Assembly: GCF_016863395.1 (NCBI RefSeq)
Contig: NZ_BOOU01000012.1
Location: 1-64,000 of the forward strand
DNA length: 64,000 nucleotides
Source of the DNA: Sphaerisporangium rufum
Lineage (GTDB): Bacteria; Actinomycetota; Actinomycetes; Streptosporangiales; Streptosporangiaceae
Reading direction: 5' to 3'
Shown: positions 37,471-47,598 of the stretch, in pieces
Numbering within the stretch: position 1 is the first letter of the stretch
How the letters are laid out: every line of letters starts with the position of its first letter
The notes under the pieces: model-generated
What the model saw: the letters and a program-made list of their open reading frames with translations, nothing else
The model's database searches: none
Told to the model about the DNA's origin: nothing
Translations under genes and position numbers: made by a program

Positions 37471-38322
37471 ATGCGGATCGATCTCCACTGCCACTCCACC
37501 GCCAGTGACGGCACCGACGCCCCCGGAGGGCTGATGGCGGCGGCCGCGGCCGCCGGGCTGGGCGTGGTGGCGATCACCGACCATGACACCACGGCGGGCT
37601 GGGACGCGGCCGCGGCGGCGGTGCCGGCCGGGATGACGCTGGTGCGCGGTGCCGAGCTGTCCGGCCGGTGGTACGGCGCCGGGCAGTCGGTCGGGCTGCA
37701 CCTGCTGGCCTACCTGTTCGACCCCGGCCATCCACCGCTGGTGGCGGAGCTGGCCCGGGTACGGCGCTCGCGCGACGTGCGCGCCGAGAACGTCGTCGCG
37801 CTGCTGAACGCGGACGGCATCGACGTCGGCATGGACGAGATCCGCGGGCAGGCCCCCGGCGCCACGGTCGGCCGCCCGCACATCGCCCGGGCCCTGGTCG
37901 CCCGCGGGCTGGTCGGCTCGGTGAACGAGGCTTTCGCGCCGGAGTGGCTGGGGCGGCGCTACCGGCTGCCCAAGACCGACATGGACGTGCTCACCGCCAT
38001 CGGGCTGGTCGGCGCGGCCGGCGGCGTCACGGTGCTCGCCCACCCCCGGGCGGGCAGCCGCGGGCACATCGTGCCGGACGCGCTGATCGCCGAGCTGGCC
38101 GCGGCCGGGCTGTGGGGCGTGGAGGCCGGCCACGTGGACCACGAGCCGGCCGACCAGGAGCACGTGCGGGCGCTGGCCCGCGAGCTCGGACTGCGGGTCA
38201 CCGGCTCCAGCGACTACCACGGCGAGAACAAGACGGTCCGGCTGGGGGCGTTCACCACCGCCCCGGAGGTGTACGAGGAACTCGCCGCCGCGGCCACCGG
38301 CACCCCGCCGCTGGCCGGCTGA
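37471..38322 (+). CDS. PHP-domain phosphoesterase (RNase AM/TrpH-like)
   Basis: 283 residues. The PHP metal motifs are visible: MRIDLHCHSTASDGT, VAITDHDTTAGW, then TVLAHPRAGSRGH, and the C-terminal GSSDYHGENK. These give the trinuclear metal site of 3',5'-nucleoside bisphosphate phosphatases, which degrade pAp-type products and trim RNA 5' ends. An insertion of about 90 residues between the second and third motifs is typical of this group. It lies between prfC and ppdK with terminator-like hairpins on both sides. Confidence 0.85.
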   Translation: MRIDLHCHSTASDGTDAPGGLMAAAAAAGLGVVAITDHDTTAGWDAAAAAVPAGMTLVRGAELSGRWYGAGQSVGLHLLAYLFDPGHPPLVAELARVRRSRDVRAENVVALLNADGIDVGMDEIRGQAPGATVGRPHIARALVARGLVGSVNEAFAPEWLGRRYRLPKTDMDVLTAIGLVGAAGGVTVLAHPRAGSRGHIVPDALIAELAAAGLWGVEAGHVDHEPADQEHVRALARELGLRVTGSSDYHGENKTVRLGAFTTAPEVYEELAAAATGTPPLAG

Positions 38323-38325
38323 GCC

Positions 38326-38353
38326 GGTCCCTTTCCGGCCGCGAAAAAGGGCC
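38326..38353 (+). terminator. Possible terminator after the PHP gene
   Basis: GGTCCCTTT (38326-38334) pairs with AAAGGGCC (38346-38353) with one bulged T, right after the stop codon. The hairpin is modest. Confidence 0.4.
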
Positions 38354-38606
38354 TGTGGTCTACACCAATTACCGCCCTTGAATCGGCGGCGGGCCGGCGG
38401 GTGAATTGGTTCATACCATTCCGTACGGCAGCGCTGGTTTTTCCGCGCGATGCGGTCGCCGGGCAAATGGATTAGACCGCCATGATGGCTCTACCAGCGA
38501 GAACGTCTTCTTGACCTGGTGGTGACGTTCCGTCGTGTGAAAAATAGGTAGAGTCCCGGCAAGCGCGGCGGGAACATGCGCCGTCGAAGTCGTGGGAGGC
38601 GTTCGA

Positions 38607-41267
38607 GTGCCCAAGTACGTTTACGATTTCACCGAGGGAAACAGGGATCTCAAAGATCTCCTCGGCGGCAAGGGTGCCAATCTCGCGGAGATGACCGGGC
38701 TGGGCCTTCCGGTCCCGCCGGGGTTCACGATCACGACCGAGGCGTGCCGCCACTACCTGACCGAGGGCGGCCTGCCCGACGGGCTGTCCGGCGAGATCGA
38801 CACGCACCTGGCCGCGCTGGAGCGGGCCATGGGCAAGCGCCTCGGCGCGCCCGACGACCCGCTGCTGGTCAGCGTGCGCTCCGGTGCCAAGTACTCCATG
38901 CCCGGCATGATGGAGACGGTCCTCAACATCGGCCTCAACGACGAATCGGTGCACGGCCTGGCCAAGCAGGCCGGCGACGAGCGGTTCGCCTGGGACTCCT
39001 ACCGGCGGCTCATCCAGATGTTCGGCAAGACCGTCCTGGACATCGACGGCGACCTGTTCGAGGACGCCCTGGCCGCCGCCAAGCGCGACAAGGGCGTGCC
39101 CGACGACCTGGACCTGTCGGCGGCCGACTTCCAGCGGCTGGTGGAGACCTACAAGGGCATCGTCCGCGAGCACACCGGCGAGGACTTCCCCGCCGACCCG
39201 CGCCGGCAGATGCGCCTGGCCGTCCAGGCGGTCTTCTCCTCGTGGAACGCGCCACGCGCCGTCGTCTACCGGCGGCAGGAGCGGATCCCGGCCGACCTCG
39301 GCACCGCGGTCAACATCGTGGCCATGGTCTTCGGCAACCTCGGCATGGACTCCGGCACCGGGGTGGCCTTCACCCGCGACCCCGGCTCCGGCCGCCAGGG
39401 CGTGTACGGCGACTACCTGCAGAACGCCCAGGGCGAGGACGTTGTGGCCGGCATCCGCAACACCGTGCCGCTGCAGGACCTGGAGCGCATCGACCCCGCC
39501 TGCTATCGCGAGCTGCTCGGCATCATGGAGACGCTGGAGAACCACTACCGCGACCTGTGCGACATCGAGTTCACCATCGAGCGCGGGAAGCTGTGGATGC
39601 TGCAGACCCGGGTCGGCAAGCGCACCGCGGCGGCGGCGTTCTGCATCGCGGTCCAGCTGGTCGACCAGGGCCTGATCGACCTGGACGAGGCGGTGCGCCG
39701 GGTCACCGGCGAGCAGCTCGCCCAGCTGATGTTCCCCCGGTTCGACACCGGCGCCGACCGGCGGCTGATCACCAAGGGCATGAACGCCTCGCCCGGCGCC
39801 GCGGTGGGCAAGGCGGTGTTCACCCCGGCCCGGGCCAAGGAGCTGGCCGACCGGGGCGAGGACGTCATCCTGGTCCGCCGGGAGACCACGCCCGACGACC
39901 TGGTCGGCATGATCGCCGCCCGCGGCGTGCTGACCAGCCGCGGCGGCAAGACCTCGCACGCGGCCGTGGTGGCCCGCGGCATGGGCAAGACCTGCGTCTG
40001 CGGCGCCGAGGAGCTGGACGTCGACGCCGCCGGCGGCCGGTTCACCGCGCCCGGCGGCCTGGTCATCGAAGACGGCGACGTCATCTCCATCGACGGCGGC
40101 ACCGGCGAGGTGTACCAGGGCGAGGTACCGGTGGTCGACTCGCCGGTGGTGGAGTACTTCGAGACCGGGCGGGACGGCGGCGAGGAGCTGGTCGGGGCGG
40201 TCGACCGCCTGATGCGGCACGCCGACACCGGCCGGCGGCTGGCGGTGCGCGCCAACGCCGACAACGCCGAGGACGCCGCCCGGGCCCGCCGCTTCGGCGC
40301 GCAGGGCATCGGGCTGTGCCGCACCGAGCACATGTTCCTCGGCGACCGGCGCCGGCTGGTCGAGGACCTGATCCTGGCCGGCTCCGCCGGCGAGCGCGAG
40401 GCGGCGCTGGAGGCGCTGCGGCCGCTCCAGCGGTCCGACTTCGCGGCGATCTTCGCCGAGATGGACGGGCTGCCGGTCACCATCCGGCTCATCGACCCGC
40501 CGCTGCACGAGTTCCTGCCCGACCTGACCGCGCTGTCGGTGCAGGTCGCCCTGGCCGGGGACGAGGCGTCGCCGCGGGACCGCAGGCTGCTGGAAGCGGT
40601 CCGGCGGCTGCACGAGCAGAACCCGATGCTCGGCCTGCGCGGCGTCCGGCTCGGCCTGGTCATCCCGGGGCTGTTCGAGATGCAGGTCCGGGCGATCGCC
40701 GAGGCGGCGGCCGAGCGGCGCGCGGCCGGCGGCGACCCGCGCGCGGAGATCATGATCCCGCTGGTCAGCGCGGTTCAGGAGCTGGAGGGCGTCCGCGACG
40801 AGGCCCGGCGAATCCTGGCCGAGGTGGGGGTGGCCGCGCTGGTCGGCACCATGATCGAGGTGCCGCGCGCGGCGCTGACCGCCGGGCAGATCGCCGAGGC
40901 CGCCGAGTTCTTCTCGTTCGGCACCAACGATCTGACCCAGATGACCTGGGGATTCTCCCGCGACGACGTGGAGGCCGCGTTCTTCTCCCGCTACCTGGAA
41001 CTGGGCATCTTCGGGGTGTCCCCGTTCGAGACCATCGACGCCGACGGCGTCGGCCGGCTGATGACGATCGCCGTCGCGGAGGGCCGCCGGGCCCGCCCGG
41101 ACATCAAGCTCGGCATCTGCGGCGAGCACGGCGGCGACCCCGAGTCGGTGCGCTTCTGCCACCGGATCGGGCTGGACTACGTCTCCTGCTCGCCGTTCCG
41201 CGTCCCGGTGGCCCGGCTGGAGGCCGGCCGGGCCGCGCTGGCCGGCGGCGACAGCGACACCCGCTGA
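38607..41267 (+). CDS. Pyruvate, phosphate dikinase
   Basis: 886 residues. The N-terminal nucleotide-binding domain starts KYVYDFTEGNRDLKDLLGGKGANL, the swivelling phospho-His domain has GGKTSHAAVVARGMGK, and the C-terminal PEP/pyruvate barrel carries GTNDLTQMTWGFSRDD and the catalytic Cys in GICGEHGGDP. The enzyme interconverts pyruvate + ATP + Pi with PEP + AMP + PPi. The GTG at 38607 is preferred over 38592 because GGGAGGC lies 7 bases before it. The upstream region (38354-38606) is relatively AT-rich and probably holds the promoter. Confidence 0.95.
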   Translation: MPKYVYDFTEGNRDLKDLLGGKGANLAEMTGLGLPVPPGFTITTEACRHYLTEGGLPDGLSGEIDTHLAALERAMGKRLGAPDDPLLVSVRSGAKYSMPGMMETVLNIGLNDESVHGLAKQAGDERFAWDSYRRLIQMFGKTVLDIDGDLFEDALAAAKRDKGVPDDLDLSAADFQRLVETYKGIVREHTGEDFPADPRRQMRLAVQAVFSSWNAPRAVVYRRQERIPADLGTAVNIVAMVFGNLGMDSGTGVAFTRDPGSGRQGVYGDYLQNAQGEDVVAGIRNTVPLQDLERIDPACYRELLGIMETLENHYRDLCDIEFTIERGKLWMLQTRVGKRTAAAAFCIAVQLVDQGLIDLDEAVRRVTGEQLAQLMFPRFDTGADRRLITKGMNASPGAAVGKAVFTPARAKELADRGEDVILVRRETTPDDLVGMIAARGVLTSRGGKTSHAAVVARGMGKTCVCGAEELDVDAAGGRFTAPGGLVIEDGDVISIDGGTGEVYQGEVPVVDSPVVEYFETGRDGGEELVGAVDRLMRHADTGRRLAVRANADNAEDAARARRFGAQGIGLCRTEHMFLGDRRRLVEDLILAGSAGEREAALEALRPLQRSDFAAIFAEMDGLPVTIRLIDPPLHEFLPDLTALSVQVALAGDEASPRDRRLLEAVRRLHEQNPMLGLRGVRLGLVIPGLFEMQVRAIAEAAAERRAAGGDPRAEIMIPLVSAVQELEGVRDEARRILAEVGVAALVGTMIEVPRAALTAGQIAEAAEFFSFGTNDLTQMTWGFSRDDVEAAFFSRYLELGIFGVSPFETIDADGVGRLMTIAVAEGRRARPDIKLGICGEHGGDPESVRFCHRIGLDYVSCSPFRVPVARLEAGRAALAGGDSDTR

Positions 41268-41271
41268 CCCC

Positions 41272-41293
41272 GCCCGCCTTACCGGGGGCGGGC
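41272..41293 (+). terminator. Weak hairpin after ppdK
   Basis: GCCCGCC (41272-41278) pairs with GGCGGGC (41287-41293). Short stem; possible terminator. Confidence 0.3.
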
Positions 41294-41426
41294 CGGGCCG
41301 CGGGCACATCACCGGGACGCGCGGTGCGCGGTGCGCGCCGGGATGTGCGAAGTTCACCCCGGACATCAGCGGTTTCCAGGAGGTTCACCGTCTCGCGCGC
41401 CGCACGGGGGTACCATCCGGCTAGCA

Positions 41427-42662
41427 ATGGAAGGTTACGGACAGTCCGATCAGGCCAGGTGGGTGCCGGAAGGCCCCGGCAACCGCGAGCGCGGCGCGTT
41501 CGAGCGCGACCGGGCGCGGGTGCTGCACAGCGCGGCGCTGCGCCGGCTGGCCGCCAAGACGCAGGTGGTCGGCCCGGGGGACGTCGCCGACCACGGGCGG
41601 CACATCCCGCGTACCCGGCTGACGCATTCCCTGGAATGCGCGCAGATCGGCCGGGAGATGGGCAAGGCGCTGGGCTGCGACCCCGACCTGGTGGAGACCG
41701 CCTGCCTGGCGCACGATCTCGGCCACCCGCCGTTCGGGCACAACGGCGAGGCGGTGCTGAACGAGCTGGCCGCCCGGTGCGGCGGCTTCGAGGGCAACGC
41801 GCAGAGCCTGCGGCTGCTCACCCGGCTGGAGGCCAAGGTGCTCGCCCCGGGCGGCGGCAGCGCCGGTCTCAACCTCACCCGGGCCACGCTCGACTCCTCG
41901 CTCAAGTACCCTTGGACGTCCGCCCGCGGGGCCAAGTTCGGCGTGTACCCCGACGACCTGCCGGTGTTCGACTGGATCCGGCGCGGCGCGCCGGAGGGCC
42001 GGGTCAGCTTCGAGGCGCAGGTCATGGACTGGTCCGACGACGTCGCCTACTCGGTGCACGACCTGGAGGACGCTCTGCACTCCGGGCATCTCACCCCGGC
42101 GCTGCTGCGCGACCCCGGGCAGCGGCGCGAGGTGTGCGAGCGCACCCTGAAGTGGTACGCCCCGGACGCCTCGCTGACCGAGCTGGAGGAGACCCTGGCG
42201 GGCCTGCTCGCCGCGCCGCTGTGGCCGGCCGGCTTCGCGGGCACCATGGCCGACCTGGTGGCGCTGAAGTCGCTGACCAGCGCCCTCATCGGCCGGTTCT
42301 GCCTGGCCGCCCAGGCCGCCACGCTCGCCGCCTACGGCCCGGGGCTGACCCGGTACCGGGCCGACCTGCTCGTGCCGCGGGCCGTCCGGCTGGAGTGCGC
42401 GCTGCTCAAGGGGGTCACCGCGCACTACGTGATGTCCCGGGACGACCACCACGCCAACCAGGCCCGCCAGCGCGAGCTGATCGCCGAGCTGGCCTCCATG
42501 ATCATGTTGCGGGCGCCGGAGAGCCTGGAGCCGGCGCTGCGGGAGGCCTTCACCGGCGCGGCCGATGACGCCGCCCGGCTGCGCGTGGTGATCGACCAGA
42601 TCGCCTCGCTGACCGACGTGTCCGCGGTGGCCCTGCACCGCGCCCTCGGCGCCCGCCGCTGA
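41427..42662 (+). CDS. dGTP triphosphohydrolase-like HD protein
   Basis: 411 residues. Conserved start [29 protein letters not shown], then the HD metal site: [12 protein letters not shown] gives the first His, [17 protein letters not shown] gives the HD pair, and [18 protein letters not shown] holds the later Asp. Members remove triphosphate from dGTP or other dNTPs. It is the dnaG-proximal dgt of actinobacteria, with dnaG only 1.3 kb downstream, as in Mycobacterium and Streptomyces. ATG 41427 has weak ribosome-binding sequence. Confidence 0.92.
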   Translation: MEGYGQSDQARWVPEGPGNRERGAFERDRARVLHSAALRRLAAKTQVVGPGDVADHGRHIPRTRLTHSLECAQIGREMGKALGCDPDLVETACLAHDLGHPPFGHNGEAVLNELAARCGGFEGNAQSLRLLTRLEAKVLAPGGGSAGLNLTRATLDSSLKYPWTSARGAKFGVYPDDLPVFDWIRRGAPEGRVSFEAQVMDWSDDVAYSVHDLEDALHSGHLTPALLRDPGQRREVCERTLKWYAPDASLTELEETLAGLLAAPLWPAGFAGTMADLVALKSLTSALIGRFCLAAQAATLAAYGPGLTRYRADLLVPRAVRLECALLKGVTAHYVMSRDDHHANQARQRELIAELASMIMLRAPESLEPALREAFTGAADDAARLRVVIDQIASLTDVSAVALHRALGARR

Positions 42663-42720
42663 CCGCCGCCACCGGGCCGGCCGCCGCCATCGCCTGCGGC
42701 CGGCGCCGCCTGGGGGCCGG

Positions 42721-42771
42721 CGCCGCGTGACGACCGGCGCCGCGTGACGACCGGCGCCGCGTGACGACCGG
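42721..42771. repeat. 17-bp direct repeat, three perfect copies
   Basis: CGCCGCGTGACGACCGG occurs at 42721, 42738 and 42755 without gaps. The array fills the short gap between the convergent dgt and LytM-like genes. Replication slippage is the likely source. Confidence 0.85.
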
Positions 42772-42776
42772 CGGGG

Positions 42777-43784
42777 TCAGCCGCGGGTGACGTCCGGCGG
42801 GGTGGTCTCGGTGGGGGTGGGCCGGCTGGTGGGCTTCCTGGTCGGGCGCTTGCCCGAGCACAGCGTGCGGCAGGGCGGGGTGGCGCCCACCCGGGCGCGC
42901 GTCCCGGCGACCTCGCCGGCCGGGGAGAGGGTGGCGTTGCCGTTCTTCCAGGCGTCCAGGTAGCTCCACGGGTCGACCATGCCGCGCCGCACCCACCAGT
43001 ACTTGGCCGCGGTGGCCCAGGACATCGCGAAGTACACGTTCGGCCCGCCGTTCCCGGCGTTGCCGGAGTTGCCGGCCCGGCCGAGGGTCTGGCCGGCGTT
43101 CACCCGCACCCCGGCCCGGATGCCCGGCTCGACCGCGGCCAGATGGGCGCCCACGTACAGCACGCCGTCGTCGCCGCGCACCGACACCAGCCGGCCCTCG
43201 CGGTCGATGCCGCGGTCGGTCGAGGCCCGCCACCGGTCGCCGCGCACCGCCTCGTGCACCACGCCGCCGACCGGGGCGACGAACGCGCAGCCGCTGCCGG
43301 TCCAGATCGTCGTCCGCGGCGGCACCGGCCGCTGGTCGGTGAAGCTGGTGCGGCAGCCGCGCACCGGGAAGGCGTAGGTGAAGGGGGAGAGCTTGGGCGG
43401 CGGTACCCGGACCGGGTCGTCGCCGGGCGGCGGCTGCACCGCGGGCGGTACCGCGACCGGAGAGGTATCGGTGTCGGCGGTCTTCTCGCCGTCCCCGGTC
43501 TCCCCGCCGCCCTGCTCGGCGGGCGGTGTCGCGGTGGCCGGGGCGATCCGGGCGGCGGCCGCCTCGACGGTCTCCCGCGGCCCCGAGCCGGTGCCGGGGC
43601 CCGTGCCGGTGCCGGGGCCCGTGCCGGTGCCGGTGCCGGTGCCGGACGGTCCGGCGGCGGCGGCGCCCGCGTCCGGTGCCGGGGCGGGCGGCAGGGTGCT
43701 GACCCCGGCCACCCCGGCCGGCGCCGTGCAGGCGGCGGTGACGAGCACCGTCGCGGCAAGTGCGGCGAGTCGTCCCGTTCGCAT
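42777..43784 (-). CDS. LytM-like lipoprotein lacking metal ligands
   Basis: 335 residues. The signal peptide ends in a lipobox, LVTAAC, so it is probably lipid-anchored. A Gly-Thr-Pro low-complexity stretch and a Pro-rich spacer lead to an M23/LytM fold (about residues 165-285). Its metal ligands look lost: where an HxxxD is expected there is RTTIWTGSGCAFVAPVGG, and HxH is replaced by VYFAMSW. The fold is otherwise well kept (VLYVGAHLAAVEPG, VNAGQTLGRAGNSGNAG). It may bind peptidoglycan or activate another hydrolase rather than cut. It has a basic Thr/Pro tail. Confidence 0.75.
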   Translation of the reverse strand: MRTGRLAALAATVLVTAACTAPAGVAGVSTLPPAPAPDAGAAAAGPSGTGTGTGTGPGTGTGPGTGSGPRETVEAAAARIAPATATPPAEQGGGETGDGEKTADTDTSPVAVPPAVQPPPGDDPVRVPPPKLSPFTYAFPVRGCRTSFTDQRPVPPRTTIWTGSGCAFVAPVGGVVHEAVRGDRWRASTDRGIDREGRLVSVRGDDGVLYVGAHLAAVEPGIRAGVRVNAGQTLGRAGNSGNAGNGGPNVYFAMSWATAAKYWWVRRGMVDPWSYLDAWKNGNATLSPAGEVAGTRARVGATPPCRTLCSGKRPTRKPTSRPTPTETTPPDVTRG

Positions 43785-43926
43785 GATCTCCACCCGTCGG
43801 ACGTTACCGAAAATGAGCGTTTCCTTGATAGTCGAGCGCAATGGCACTCGCGACCCTTTTGCCGAAAATGTGAAGCCTGTGCTGGTCGCGGGCGAGGCTG
43901 TCGGCCGCGGGCCGTAGACTCGCGGC

Positions 43927-45804
43927 GTGGCAGGGCGGATCAGTGACGAGGACATCGCGCTCGTGCGCGAGCGGTCGGCCATCGCCGAGATCGTCGGCGA
44001 GCATATCCAGCTGCGCAACGCGGGCGGCGGCAATCTCAAGGGCCTGTGCCCGTTCCACGATGAGAAGTCCCCGTCCTTCAACGTGACCCCGGCCCGGGGC
44101 TACTGGTACTGCTTCGGCTGCGGCGAGGGCGGCGACGTCATCACCTTCGTCCGCAAGCTGGAGCACCTGACCTTCAGCGAGGCGATCGAGCGGCTGGCAC
44201 AGCGCGCCGGCCTCTCGCTCCGCTACGAGCAGGGCGGGTACGTCCCCGGCCGCGAGCAGGGCGAGCGCAGCAGGCTCATCGACGCGCACCGGGCCGCCGC
44301 CGAGTTCTACGCCGGCCTGCTGGCCTCGCCCGAGGCCGCCCCCGGCCGGCGGTTCCTGGCCGAGCGGGGCTTCGAGCAGGTCGACGCCGAGCGCTTCGGC
44401 GTCGGGTTCGCCCCGCCGGAGTGGGACCGGCTGGCCCGCCACCTGATGGGCCGCGGCTTCTCCGCCGCCGAGCTGATCAAGGGCGGCCTGGCCCGCGAGG
44501 GCCGCCGGGGCCCGGTCGACCGGTTCCGCGGCCGGCTGATGTGGCCGATCCGCGACATCACCGGCGAGGTCATCGGGTTCGGCGCCCGCCGGCTGCTGGA
44601 CGGCGACGACGGGCCGAAGTACCTCAACACCCCGGAAAGCCCCATCTACAAGAAGAGCACCGTGCTCTACGGCGTCGACCTGGCCAAGCGCGAGATCTCC
44701 AAGCGCTCGCAGGCGGTGGTCGTCGAGGGTTACACCGACGTGATGGCCTGCCACCTGGCCGGCGTGCCCACCGCCGTCGCCACCTGCGGCACCTCCTTCG
44801 GCGAGGAGCACATCAAGGTGCTGCGCCGGCTGTTGCTGGACCAGGCCGAGTTCCGCGGCGAGGTCGTCTTCACCTTCGACGGCGACTCCGCCGGGCAGAA
44901 GGCCGCGCTGCGCGCCTTCGCCGACGAGCAGAAGTTCGTCACCCAGACCTTCGTCGCCGTGCAGCCCGACGGCCTGGACCCGTGCGACCTGCGGGTCAAG
45001 CACGGCGACGCGGCGGTCCGCGACCTGATCGCCGCCCGCGAGCCGCTGTTCGCGTTCGCCATCCGCAGCGTCATCTCCCGCTACGAGCTGGACACCAACG
45101 AGGGCCGGCTGGCCGCGCTGGACGCCGCCGCCCCGCTGGTCGCCGGCATCAAGGACCAGGCGCTGCGGGGGCGCTACGCCGTCGACCTCGACCGCTGGCT
45201 CGGCTTCATGGACGAGCGGATGGTGCTGCGCCGCATCCAGGAGGCCGGCGGCCGCGGCGCCGGCGGCCGGCCAGGCCAGGCCAGGCCCGGCGGGCGGCGT
45301 GCCCCGGCGGCGGCCCGGCCCGCCGACCAGGCCGACCCGGTGGTGCGGCTGGAGGCCGAGGCGCTGAAGCTCGCCGTCCAGCGGCCGGTGCTCATGGGGC
45401 CGGAGTTCGACGCGCTCGGCGCGCAGGCGTTCACCGCCGCCGAGCACATCGCGCTCTACGAGCTGATCATCGCGGCCGGCGGCACCGCGGCGGCCGGGCC
45501 GGGCGGCCGCGAATGGGTCGACCTGCTGCTCGCCGAGACCCATGACGACGAGCTGCGCGCGATGGTCACCCGGTTCGCCGTCGAGCCGGTGCGCACCGAC
45601 CTGGCCAGCGAGGAGCGTTACGGCCCGGCGGTCCTGGCCCGGCTGGGGGAGGTCGCGGTCACCCGGGCGCTGGTGCGGATCAAGGCGCGCATGGAGCGGC
45701 TCAACCCGGTCGAGCAGCAGCAGGAGTACAACCGCCTCTTCGGGGAACTGGTCGCGCTCGAACAACAACGACGGCTGCTCAGAGAACGCGCCGTGGGAGC
45801 GTAA
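43927..45804 (+). CDS. DNA primase DnaG
   Basis: 625 residues. The N-terminal zinc ribbon is GLCPFHDEKSPSF...YWYCFGCGEGGDVI (CxxH...CxxC). The TOPRIM core has VVVEGYTDVMACHLAGV, CGTSFGEEHIKVL and VVFTFDGDSAGQKAALRAF. The C-terminal part is a helicase-interacting domain (about 470-625). DnaG makes RNA primers for replication. GTG start at 43927. The sigma factor follows after 132 bases, the known dnaG-rpoD gene order. Confidence 0.97.
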   Translation: MAGRISDEDIALVRERSAIAEIVGEHIQLRNAGGGNLKGLCPFHDEKSPSFNVTPARGYWYCFGCGEGGDVITFVRKLEHLTFSEAIERLAQRAGLSLRYEQGGYVPGREQGERSRLIDAHRAAAEFYAGLLASPEAAPGRRFLAERGFEQVDAERFGVGFAPPEWDRLARHLMGRGFSAAELIKGGLAREGRRGPVDRFRGRLMWPIRDITGEVIGFGARRLLDGDDGPKYLNTPESPIYKKSTVLYGVDLAKREISKRSQAVVVEGYTDVMACHLAGVPTAVATCGTSFGEEHIKVLRRLLLDQAEFRGEVVFTFDGDSAGQKAALRAFADEQKFVTQTFVAVQPDGLDPCDLRVKHGDAAVRDLIAAREPLFAFAIRSVISRYELDTNEGRLAALDAAAPLVAGIKDQALRGRYAVDLDRWLGFMDERMVLRRIQEAGGRGAGGRPGQARPGGRRAPAAARPADQADPVVRLEAEALKLAVQRPVLMGPEFDALGAQAFTAAEHIALYELIIAAGGTAAAGPGGREWVDLLLAETHDDELRAMVTRFAVEPVRTDLASEERYGPAVLARLGEVAVTRALVRIKARMERLNPVEQQQEYNRLFGELVALEQQRRLLRERAVGA

Positions 45805-45936
45805 ATAACTTTACTATCCGCTGCTCACCGCCGCCAAACTTTGGTTTGATATCGATTCGGTAATACCGACGGCCTTACCTTTTGTGACAAAAATAGGCCT
45901 GCCGTTTCCCGGGGCCGGTACCGCAGACTATGTCCC

Positions 45937-47085
45937 GTGGGTGCATCGGTGCTGCCAAGTGGACCGCCATCGATCGACCAGGTGGCGGATCTCGTCGTGA
46001 CAGGAAGGGAGCGCGGGAGCGTCACCGTCGAGGACGTCGCCGCCGCGCTCGACCGCTCCGAGTTGCCGGCCGACGCGCTGGAGCGCGTCGTGCGGATGCT
46101 CGCCGACAAGGGTGTGGAGGTGCTCGAGCCCCAGGCCGACGACGAGCCGGCCCGCCCGGAGGAGGAGGACGTCGGCAAGCGGGCCCCCACCAGCGATCTG
46201 GTCCGCATCTACCTGCGCGAGATCGGCCGGGTGCCGCTGCTGACCGCCGAGGAGGAGGTGGAGCTGGCCAAGGCCATCGAGGCCGGGCTGTTCGCCGAGG
46301 ACAAGCTCTGCGACCTCGGGCTGCGGATCGCCAAGCCGGAGTTCGAGGAGCTGGTCTGGGAGGGCGTGCGGGCCAAGCAGCGCCTCATCGAGGCCAACCT
46401 GCGACTGGTGGTCTCCATCGCCAAACGCTATGTGGGCCGCGGAATGCTCTTCCTGGATCTCATCCAGGAGGGCAACCTGGGACTCATCCGGGCGGTCGAG
46501 AAATTCGACTACACCAAGGGATATAAGTTCTCGACGTACGCCACCTGGTGGATTCGCCAGGCGATCACCCGGGCGATCGCCGACCAGGCGAGGACCATTC
46601 GAATTCCGGTGCATATGGTCGAGACGATCAACAAGCTGGTCCGGGTGCAGCGCCAGCTCCACCAGGATCTCGGGCGCGAGCCGGTGCCCGAGGAGATCGC
46701 GCTGGAGATGGACCTGCCGATCGACCGGGTCGTGGAGATCCAGCGCATCGCCCAGGAGCCGGTGTCGCTCCAGTCGCCGATCGGCGAGGAGGACTCCGAC
46801 CTCGGTGACTTCATCGAGGACGCCGACGCGGTGGTGCCCATCGAGGCGGCGGCGTTCATCATGCTGCAGGACCAGCTGGACGACATCCTCGCCACCCTGT
46901 CCGACCGCGAGCAGCGGATCATCCAGCTGCGCTTCGGCCTGTCCGACGGCCACCCGCGCACCCTGGAGGAGGTCGGCCGCGAGTTCGGGGTGACCCGCGA
47001 GCGCATCCGGCAGATCGAGTCCAAGACGCTGGCCAAGCTCCGCCACCCCACCCGGGCCCAGATGCTCCGCGACTACCTGGAGTGA
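45937..47085 (+). CDS. RpoD/HrdB-family sigma-70 factor
   Basis: 382 residues. A short N-terminus (partial region 1.1, about 1-60) precedes the whole core: region 1.2 [20 protein letters not shown], region 2 [20 protein letters not shown] and [20 protein letters not shown], region 3 from [19 protein letters not shown], and region 4.2 [20 protein letters not shown]. This is a group 1 or group 2 sigma factor. It is shorter than the usual HrdB, so it may be a second, non-essential paralogue, though its place behind dnaG favours the housekeeping one. GTG start at 45937. Confidence 0.88.
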   Translation: MGASVLPSGPPSIDQVADLVVTGRERGSVTVEDVAAALDRSELPADALERVVRMLADKGVEVLEPQADDEPARPEEEDVGKRAPTSDLVRIYLREIGRVPLLTAEEEVELAKAIEAGLFAEDKLCDLGLRIAKPEFEELVWEGVRAKQRLIEANLRLVVSIAKRYVGRGMLFLDLIQEGNLGLIRAVEKFDYTKGYKFSTYATWWIRQAITRAIADQARTIRIPVHMVETINKLVRVQRQLHQDLGREPVPEEIALEMDLPIDRVVEIQRIAQEPVSLQSPIGEEDSDLGDFIEDADAVVPIEAAAFIMLQDQLDDILATLSDREQRIIQLRFGLSDGHPRTLEEVGREFGVTRERIRQIESKTLAKLRHPTRAQMLRDYLE

Positions 47086-47118
47086 TCCCGCACGGCCCGG
47101 GCGGGTAGCGTTCGGGTC

Positions 47119-47598
47119 ATGCGACTTCCCTGGGGTTCGCGCGGCCTGCCCGCGACGGCCGCGGTCGCGCTGGAGCGGGGTGAGCGGGTGCTGGTGCACG
47201 CCCGCACCCCGGCCGGCGGGTACGTGGTGGTCACCGACCGCGCGCTGCACCTGCCGGACGGCGGGCCGCTGCCGTGGCATCGCGTGGAGAACGCGCTGTG
47301 GGACGAGGAAGGGCTGCGGGTGGTCACCACCGGCGGTGAGGAGCGCCGGGTGCCGCTGCCCGAACCGGGCCGGGTGCCCGAGGCGGTGCGCGAGCGGGTC
47401 ACCTCCTCCATCCTGGTCAACCGGCACGTGCGGCTCGGCGAGCGCGGCGGCGTGCGGCTGGTCGCCCGCCGGATGCCCGGCGGGGCCGAGGCGTCCTGGC
47501 AGATGGTCTTCGACGGCGGCGTGGACTCCGGCGACCCGGGGGTGCGGGCCGCCGCGGAGCAGGCGCTCGCGGGGCTGCGTCGCAGCCTCGGCGTCTGA
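47119..47598 (+). CDS. Conserved hypothetical, PH-like beta protein
   Basis: 159 residues, rich in beta strands: GERVLVHARTPAGGYVVVTD, RALHLPDGGPLPWHRVENAL, LRVVTTGGEERRVPLPEPG. This layout matches small actinobacterial proteins that resemble bacterial PH domains. No catalytic motif. It begins 33 bases after the sigma factor gene, so may be cotranscribed. The last codons and stop lie in a 22-bp tandem duplication. Confidence 0.65.
   Translation: MRLPWGSRGLPATAAVALERGERVLVHARTPAGGYVVVTDRALHLPDGGPLPWHRVENALWDEEGLRVVTTGGEERRVPLPEPGRVPEAVRERVTSSILVNRHVRLGERGGVRLVARRMPGGAEASWQMVFDGGVDSGDPGVRAAAEQALAGLRRSLGV

Noticed and set aside
43555-43680. GTGCCG-type repeats resembling a satellite
   Set aside because: They encode the Gly-Thr-Pro low-complexity linker of the LytM-like lipoprotein, so they are explained by coding.
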